This document shows, one piece after another, positions 32,257-35,784 of a DNA stretch of 35,784 bases (position 1 is its first letter; each line of letters begins with the position of its first letter). A program made the position numbers and the translations under genes. Source of the DNA: an uncultured Lachnospiraceae bacterium. GTDB lineage: Bacteria > Bacillota > Clostridia > Lachnospirales > Lachnospiraceae. The stretch is from assembly GCA_944381535.1 (NCBI GenBank), contig CALWLN010000028.1:1-35784 (forward strand). Reading direction: 5' to 3'. The notes under the pieces were generated by a model. The model did not search any database, had not been told where the DNA came from, and worked only from the letters and a program-made list of their open reading frames with translations.

Positions 32257-32520
32257 CTAGTCCTCCTCAATGACATGGATTTCCAGGTAATCGAAGGGGA
32301 TTTCCTCTACGAAATTGTCCTGGTAAAACCGGGCCTTGTCGTGGCGCTTGAATTCCGCGATGGTGGAATCCAGCCAGATGGGCTTGCTTAAATCAAATTC
32401 GTAACAGACGGCGTCCAGAGCCTGGAAAATTTTGTGGGTTCTGGTGTCGTCTGTGTTGTTTTCAATGACGGTATCCTTGATGAGGTGGTTATCCTTCCAT
32501 ATTTTAAACCATATGCGCAT
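32257..32520 (-). CDS. Small conserved protein of unknown function
   Basis: This 87-residue acidic protein begins MRIWFKIWKDNHLIKDTVIE and ends DYLEIHVIEED. I recall similar proteins as unnamed conserved hypotheticals in Lachnospiraceae genomes, but I do not know a function. There are no membrane segments, signal peptide or cysteine motifs; the pattern of strand-helix-strand suggests a small alpha/beta fold. The ribosome site AAAGGA lies upstream of ATG 32520. Codon use matches a real gene, and its neighbours are unrelated. Confidence 0.75.
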   Translation of the reverse strand: MRIWFKIWKDNHLIKDTVIENNTDDTRTHKIFQALDAVCYEFDLSKPIWLDSTIAEFKRHDKARFYQDNFVEEIPFDYLEIHVIEED

Positions 32521-32649
32521 ATGAGGGTTCCTTTCTTCTCTTTGTATTGGAAAATGACTTGCGGGAGCGGTAGTTTTAGTAAGTATATCACCTTTTCCTG
32601 TTTTCTACAAATGGTTTTGTGAGCTTCGTTTCATGGAAGCTGTCAAAGT

Positions 32650-32718
32650 GTAACAGTTCAGACAGCAAGCCACAGACAGGAACTGTTACGTCAAAATAGG
32701 AAAAATCGGCGAACTGTT
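32650..32718. promoter_or_regulatory. GTAACAGTTC inverted repeat and extra half-site
   Basis: GTAACAGTTC (32650-32659) and GAACTGTTAC (32690-32699) form a perfect 10-bp inverted repeat with a 30-base gap; a third GAACTGTT (32711-32718) follows. The 297-base gap 32521-32817 holds no other feature I could support. These half-sites may control the methyltransferase-like gene downstream or form a leader hairpin. Confidence 0.5.
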
Positions 32719-32817
32719 CAAAAGGGAAAGTACAATTTCGTCAATTTGCTGATTTTACAAAAAAGCCTTTACATGAATCGGCAAAAGTGATAAAAAGAAA
32801 AGACAAGCCAGGGCTAT

Positions 32818-33852
32818 ATGGCTATCAACGGCGGCGAAAAGCCCTTCGATATGTATTTTAACGCCGAGAGCGCGGCACGGGCGTTTTTCAAGACCCGGAA
32901 AGATTTGGATTTTGACGGCATCCTTTTGAACGTATGCTTTGAGGATAACTGGCGGGAAATTTATGAGCAGACGAAGGTGGAGAACACCTTGGACGGGGAA
33001 CGCTATACCCTTCCGGACGGGCGCGTGTATGAGGACCGGAACGGTCAGCTGACACTGACCCATGACCCGGGCAAAGAGGCGACCCTTGTGGATATTGATG
33101 ATGTCGTACCGGAAGAAGTGCCGCTGCGGCTTGATTATTCCAATGCCATGGCGCTCCATAAGCTTGCGGTGGCGGAGGGAAAGCGGGAGAGTTTCTCCGT
33201 ACATGGTGAGATCGTTTCCCCTTTTGACTGCTTATGTGTGCTTTTGGGATTGGAAAATGCCATGATGGCCATGATTACGGACGAGGAAAAGTGCGAAGCT
33301 ATTTTGGCCCGTTATGTGAATCAGTGTGTGGCATTTGCGAAAGCACAGATTGACGTAGGTGTGGACACTATGAAGATCTCCTCTCCCTTTGCCGGCGGCA
33401 GCTTTATTTCTCTGGAATTTTATGAGCGGTTTGTCGTTCCCTTTGAGAGGGAAGTGGTGCGTCAGATTCATGCATATGCGCCGGGAATTCCGGTATACAC
33501 CCATACTTGTGGATTTATCGGCGACCGTTTGGAACAGATGGCAGCTTCTGGCATTGACGGAATTGAGTGCATGGATCCGCCGCCCCTTGGCAATACGGAA
33601 TTAAAGGACGCCAAGGCGCAAGTGGGAGAAAAGCTTTTCCTGAAAGGAAATATGGACTCTGTCAATGTGCTGCTTCAAGCTACACCGGAAAGCCTGGAGG
33701 AATATGTGCGGGATATGATTCATGACGGCATGGCCGGAGGGGGATATATCTTAAGCTCCGCCTGCTCGGTAGCGCCCAATGTGAAGCCTGAGATTTTGAA
33801 GCGGCTTGTGCCGCTGGCGGAGAAGTATGGCAGGTATGATTTTCAGGTATGA
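32818..33852 (+). CDS. UROD-superfamily, MtaA/MtbA-type corrinoid methyltransferase-like protein
   Basis: 344 residues from ATG 32818. The fold belongs to the uroporphyrinogen decarboxylase superfamily, but the zinc motif His229-x-Cys231 (YTHTCG) with Cys316 (SACSVAPN) is that of corrinoid:thiol methyltransferases, and heme-pathway genes are absent. The N-terminus looks clipped. No good ribosome site precedes the ATG, and relatives usually start about 20-40 residues earlier. In frame upstream there is MNRQK followed by TGA TAA, while a neighbouring frame encodes VIKRKDKPGLY. I suspect a small frameshift at the 5' end. No corrinoid protein gene is adjacent. Confidence 0.7.
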   Translation: MAINGGEKPFDMYFNAESAARAFFKTRKDLDFDGILLNVCFEDNWREIYEQTKVENTLDGERYTLPDGRVYEDRNGQLTLTHDPGKEATLVDIDDVVPEEVPLRLDYSNAMALHKLAVAEGKRESFSVHGEIVSPFDCLCVLLGLENAMMAMITDEEKCEAILARYVNQCVAFAKAQIDVGVDTMKISSPFAGGSFISLEFYERFVVPFEREVVRQIHAYAPGIPVYTHTCGFIGDRLEQMAASGIDGIECMDPPPLGNTELKDAKAQVGEKLFLKGNMDSVNVLLQATPESLEEYVRDMIHDGMAGGGYILSSACSVAPNVKPEILKRLVPLAEKYGRYDFQV

Positions 33853-33868
33853 TTTTTACAAAAAAATC

Positions 33869-33897
33869 TTGACAAATCGCCCGGAAAGAGTTAAACT
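33869..33897 (+). promoter_or_regulatory. Promoter of the T-box/trpB unit
   Basis: TTGACA (33869-33874) with a 17-base spacer to TAAACT (33892-33897). Transcription from about 33904 gives a leader that matches a T-box from its first stem. Confidence 0.7.
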
Positions 33898-33903
33898 TCA
33901 TTC

Positions 33904-34182
33904 AACAACAAGAAAACCTTTGATTGAGAGAAGTAACGCTTTGGAAGATACACAGAGAGTCGCAGGCGGTGAGATTGCGGTAATGGGAAGAAGCGCGAAT
34001 GGACTCATGAGGGCAAACCAAAACGGCCGGCCGGGCCGGAGTAGGGGCGACGTGGCTGCGCGTTACAGCAGGGCATGTATGTTGGTACATGAATGAGCGC
34101 ATTCTTAGGAATGAAGTTAGGTGGCACCGCAGAGGTAATAATTACTCCTGTCCTATCAATTGATAGAGCAGGAGTTTTTTGT
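33904..34182 (+). promoter_or_regulatory. Tryptophan T-box riboswitch with terminator
   Basis: The conserved T-box GGTGGCACCGC is present (34119-34129). Stem I shows AGTA (33932-33935) opposite GAA (33997-33999), the S-turn. The next codon is TGG (34000-34002), the specifier for tryptophan. The UGGC of the antiterminator bulge would pair with GCCA of a tRNA whose discriminator is G, as in bacterial tRNA-Trp. The terminator is ACTCCTG (34144-34150) with CAGGAGT (34169-34175), an inner CTATCAATTGATAG and a T run. Uncharged tRNA-Trp should prevent termination, so trpB is expressed on tryptophan starvation. Confidence 0.95.
34144..34181 (+). terminator. T-box terminator hairpin
   Basis: The outer stem ACTCCTG/CAGGAGT (34144-34150, 34169-34175) carries a wobble and a mismatch below a perfect 14-base palindrome (34153-34166), then at least five T. 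It is mutually exclusive with the antiterminator that includes the T-box sequence. Confidence 0.9.
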
Positions 34183-34239
34183 GTTCTGATCTTGTCAGGA
34201 CACGAAGGAACCATATATTTTTCAGAAAGAGAGGATTCT

Positions 34240-35616
34240 ATGATGAGTGAAAAAATTCCCTACAAAATTTACCTGGAAGAACAGGAAATGCCAAAGCAAT
34301 GGTACAATGTGCGTGCCGATATGAAGAAGAAGCCGGCGCCCTTGTTGAATCCGGGTACCCTCAAGCCCATGACGGAGGATGAGCTGTCGGTTGTATTTTG
34401 CCGGGAGCTGGCAAAACAGGAGCTGGACGATACCACGCCGTATTTTGACATTCCCGTGGAAATTCAAAATTTTTACAGGATGTATCGGCCGTCGCCCCTG
34501 GTGAGAGCATATTGCCTGGAGGAAAAGCTTGACACTCCCGCTCATATTTATTACAAATTCGAGGGCAATAATACCTCGGGTAGCCATAAACTGAACTCTG
34601 CCATTGCCCAGGCCTACTATGCCAAGAAGCAGGGACTTAAGGGCGTTACCACGGAGACGGGAGCAGGACAGTGGGGAACGGCCCTTTCCATGGCCTGCGC
34701 GTATTTTGACATGGACTGTCAGGTATATATGGTAAAATGCTCCTACGAGCAGAAACCTTTCCGGCGTGAGGTGATGCGTACCTATGGCGCCCAGGTGACT
34801 CCCTCTCCTTCCATGAACACCAACGTTGGAAGAAAGATCAATGAGGAATTCCCGGGAACTACAGGAAGTCTTGGCTGTGCCATCTCGGAGGCTGTGGAAG
34901 CGGCCACCACACAGGAGGGGTACCGCTATGTGCTGGGCTCCGTGCTTTCGCAGGTGCTGCTGCACCAGTCTGTCATCGGACTGGAGACCAAAGCTGCCCT
35001 GGACAAATATGGCATTAAGGCGGATATGATCATCGGCTGCGCCGGAGGCGGCTCCAACCTGGGCGGTCTGATCTCGCCCTTTGCCGGGGAAATGTTGAGA
35101 GGGGAAGCGGAGTATCAGATAATTGCGGTAGAGCCTGCCTCCTGTCCCAGCCTTACCAGGGGAAAATATGTTTATGACTTCTGCGATACCGGAATGGTGT
35201 GTCCCCTGGCCAAGATGTATACCCTGGGCAGCGGCTTTATACCCTCACCCAATCACGCGGGCGGCCTGCGCTACCATGGCATGAGTTCTGTGGTGTCGGA
35301 GCTTTACGACCAGGGGTTGCTGGAAGCAAGAAGCGTGGATCAGACGGAGGTGTTCAAGGCGGCGGAAATCTTTGCCCGGATCGAGGGGATCCTGCCGGCG
35401 CCTGAAAGCAGTCATGCCATTAAGGTGGCCATCGATGAAGCGATAAAATGCAAGGAGACCGGGGAGGAGAAGAATATCGTGTTTGGTCTTACCGGAACCG
35501 GCTATTTTGACATGGTCGCCTACCAGAAATACAACGACGGCGAGATGACCGACTATGTTCCGACGGATGAGGATCTGGCAGCCTCATTTGCCAAGCTGCC
35601 CAAGGTAGAAGTATAG
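34240..35616 (+). CDS. trpB: Tryptophan synthase beta chain, TrpB2 type
   Basis: 458 residues from ATG 34240 (or 34243) behind AGAGAGG; the longer frame upstream runs into the T-box and is not coding. The PLP lysine is Lys117 in NNTSGSHKLNSAIAQAYYAK. The phosphate-binding loop is IGCAGGGSNLGGL; other landmarks are GAGQWGTALSMAC and the C-terminal FGLTGTGYFDM. The length and the N-terminal RPSPLVRA region match TrpB2 (about 450 residues), not TrpB1 (about 400). It makes tryptophan from indole and serine; stand-alone TrpB2 is thought to salvage indole. No trpA follows in the window. The T-box and gene form one regulatory unit. Confidence 0.95.
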   Translation: MMSEKIPYKIYLEEQEMPKQWYNVRADMKKKPAPLLNPGTLKPMTEDELSVVFCRELAKQELDDTTPYFDIPVEIQNFYRMYRPSPLVRAYCLEEKLDTPAHIYYKFEGNNTSGSHKLNSAIAQAYYAKKQGLKGVTTETGAGQWGTALSMACAYFDMDCQVYMVKCSYEQKPFRREVMRTYGAQVTPSPSMNTNVGRKINEEFPGTTGSLGCAISEAVEAATTQEGYRYVLGSVLSQVLLHQSVIGLETKAALDKYGIKADMIIGCAGGGSNLGGLISPFAGEMLRGEAEYQIIAVEPASCPSLTRGKYVYDFCDTGMVCPLAKMYTLGSGFIPSPNHAGGLRYHGMSSVVSELYDQGLLEARSVDQTEVFKAAEIFARIEGILPAPESSHAIKVAIDEAIKCKETGEEKNIVFGLTGTGYFDMVAYQKYNDGEMTDYVPTDEDLAASFAKLPKVEV

Positions 35617-35784
35617 GAAAATCCCCAGGCTGAAGAACGTTACTTCTCACGGGGTGTGGAAATTAAAAAGTTTGTTTACAGAACCAGAAGGATTTTTAGG
35701 TTTTGTCTGGAGGTCGCCCTGGATGGCACATTTGTTACCGCAGACACGCTTCCGCTCAAATCAAGACGCAACGGTACTAGGCTC
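35617..35784 (+). other. Tail region after trpB; possible start of another gene, unproven
   Basis: The frame of trpB stays open after its TAG to the window end. A GTG at 35656 could start a protein beginning (V)EIKKFVYRTRRIFRFCLE, and an ATG at 35723 is another option. Neither has convincing support within 168 bases. I see no terminator here. Confidence 0.2.

Noticed and set aside
32818-33852. Calling the gene uroporphyrinogen decarboxylase (hemE)
   Set aside because: The HxC...C zinc motif fits corrinoid methyltransferases and no heme genes are adjacent.
34093-34239. Upstream extension of the trpB frame
   Set aside because: The extension runs through the T-box and terminator RNA; the ribosome site and family length support ATG 34240.

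Overview
The window looks like chromosome from an anaerobic Firmicute of the Lachnospiraceae/Clostridia type. The main signs are AGGAGG-type ribosome sites throughout, a tryptophan T-box leader, an IleRS of the eukaryote-like class, the dnaE-pfkA-rRNA methyltransferase order, PocR-AraC and RpiR regulators, and electron-transfer flavoprotein (ETF) chemistry. GC content is intermediate, with a few AT-richer accessory genes. I saw no rRNA, tRNA, CRISPR array or intact insertion sequence.

Layout. 1-4441: 3' end of ileS, glycogen phosphorylase and a ThuA-like protein. 4438-8231: a decaying accessory stretch. It holds a lipoprotein reduced to its signal peptide, a PocR-AraC regulator overlapping it antisense, a FAD-dependent oxidoreductase broken near 6780, and an Rpn-type nuclease whose C-terminus lies in the -1 frame behind an A AAA AAG heptamer and a strong ribosome site. 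8493-15853: housekeeping genes dnaE, pfkA and a TrmH-family methyltransferase, then a two-component pair. 15881-18380: an Fe-S/membrane electron-transfer pair, an AAC(6')-like acetyltransferase and a RhuM-Fic protein with a 27-bp perfect palindrome inside its coding sequence. 18525-28365: an eight-gene catabolic operon, ended by a convergent RpiR regulator. 29349-29456: three 36-bp palindromic tandem repeats at the rpiR promoter. 29598-32204: ABC-2 exporter genes. 32257-33852: a small conserved protein and a corrinoid-type methyltransferase-like protein. 33869-35616: promoter, Trp T-box and a TrpB2-type tryptophan synthase beta chain.

The most interesting unit is the 18.5-28.4 kb operon. A GlcD-like FAD dehydrogenase, a two-cluster ferredoxin-like Fe-S protein and a single-chain EtfB-EtfA fusion are interleaved with a class II ketose-bisphosphate aldolase, a PfkB kinase, an FGGY kinase, an IolB-family isomerase and a fucose-isomerase-like protein. 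IolB, PfkB and class II aldolase match the last steps of inositol breakdown (IolB, IolC, IolJ), but iolG, iolE and iolD are absent here. My inference is an uncharacterised anaerobic sugar, sugar-acid or cyclitol pathway whose first oxidation is coupled to an ETF, possibly with electron confurcation as in Acetobacterium lactate dehydrogenase. The promoter carries TGATAG/CTATCA repeats overlapping the -10 box.
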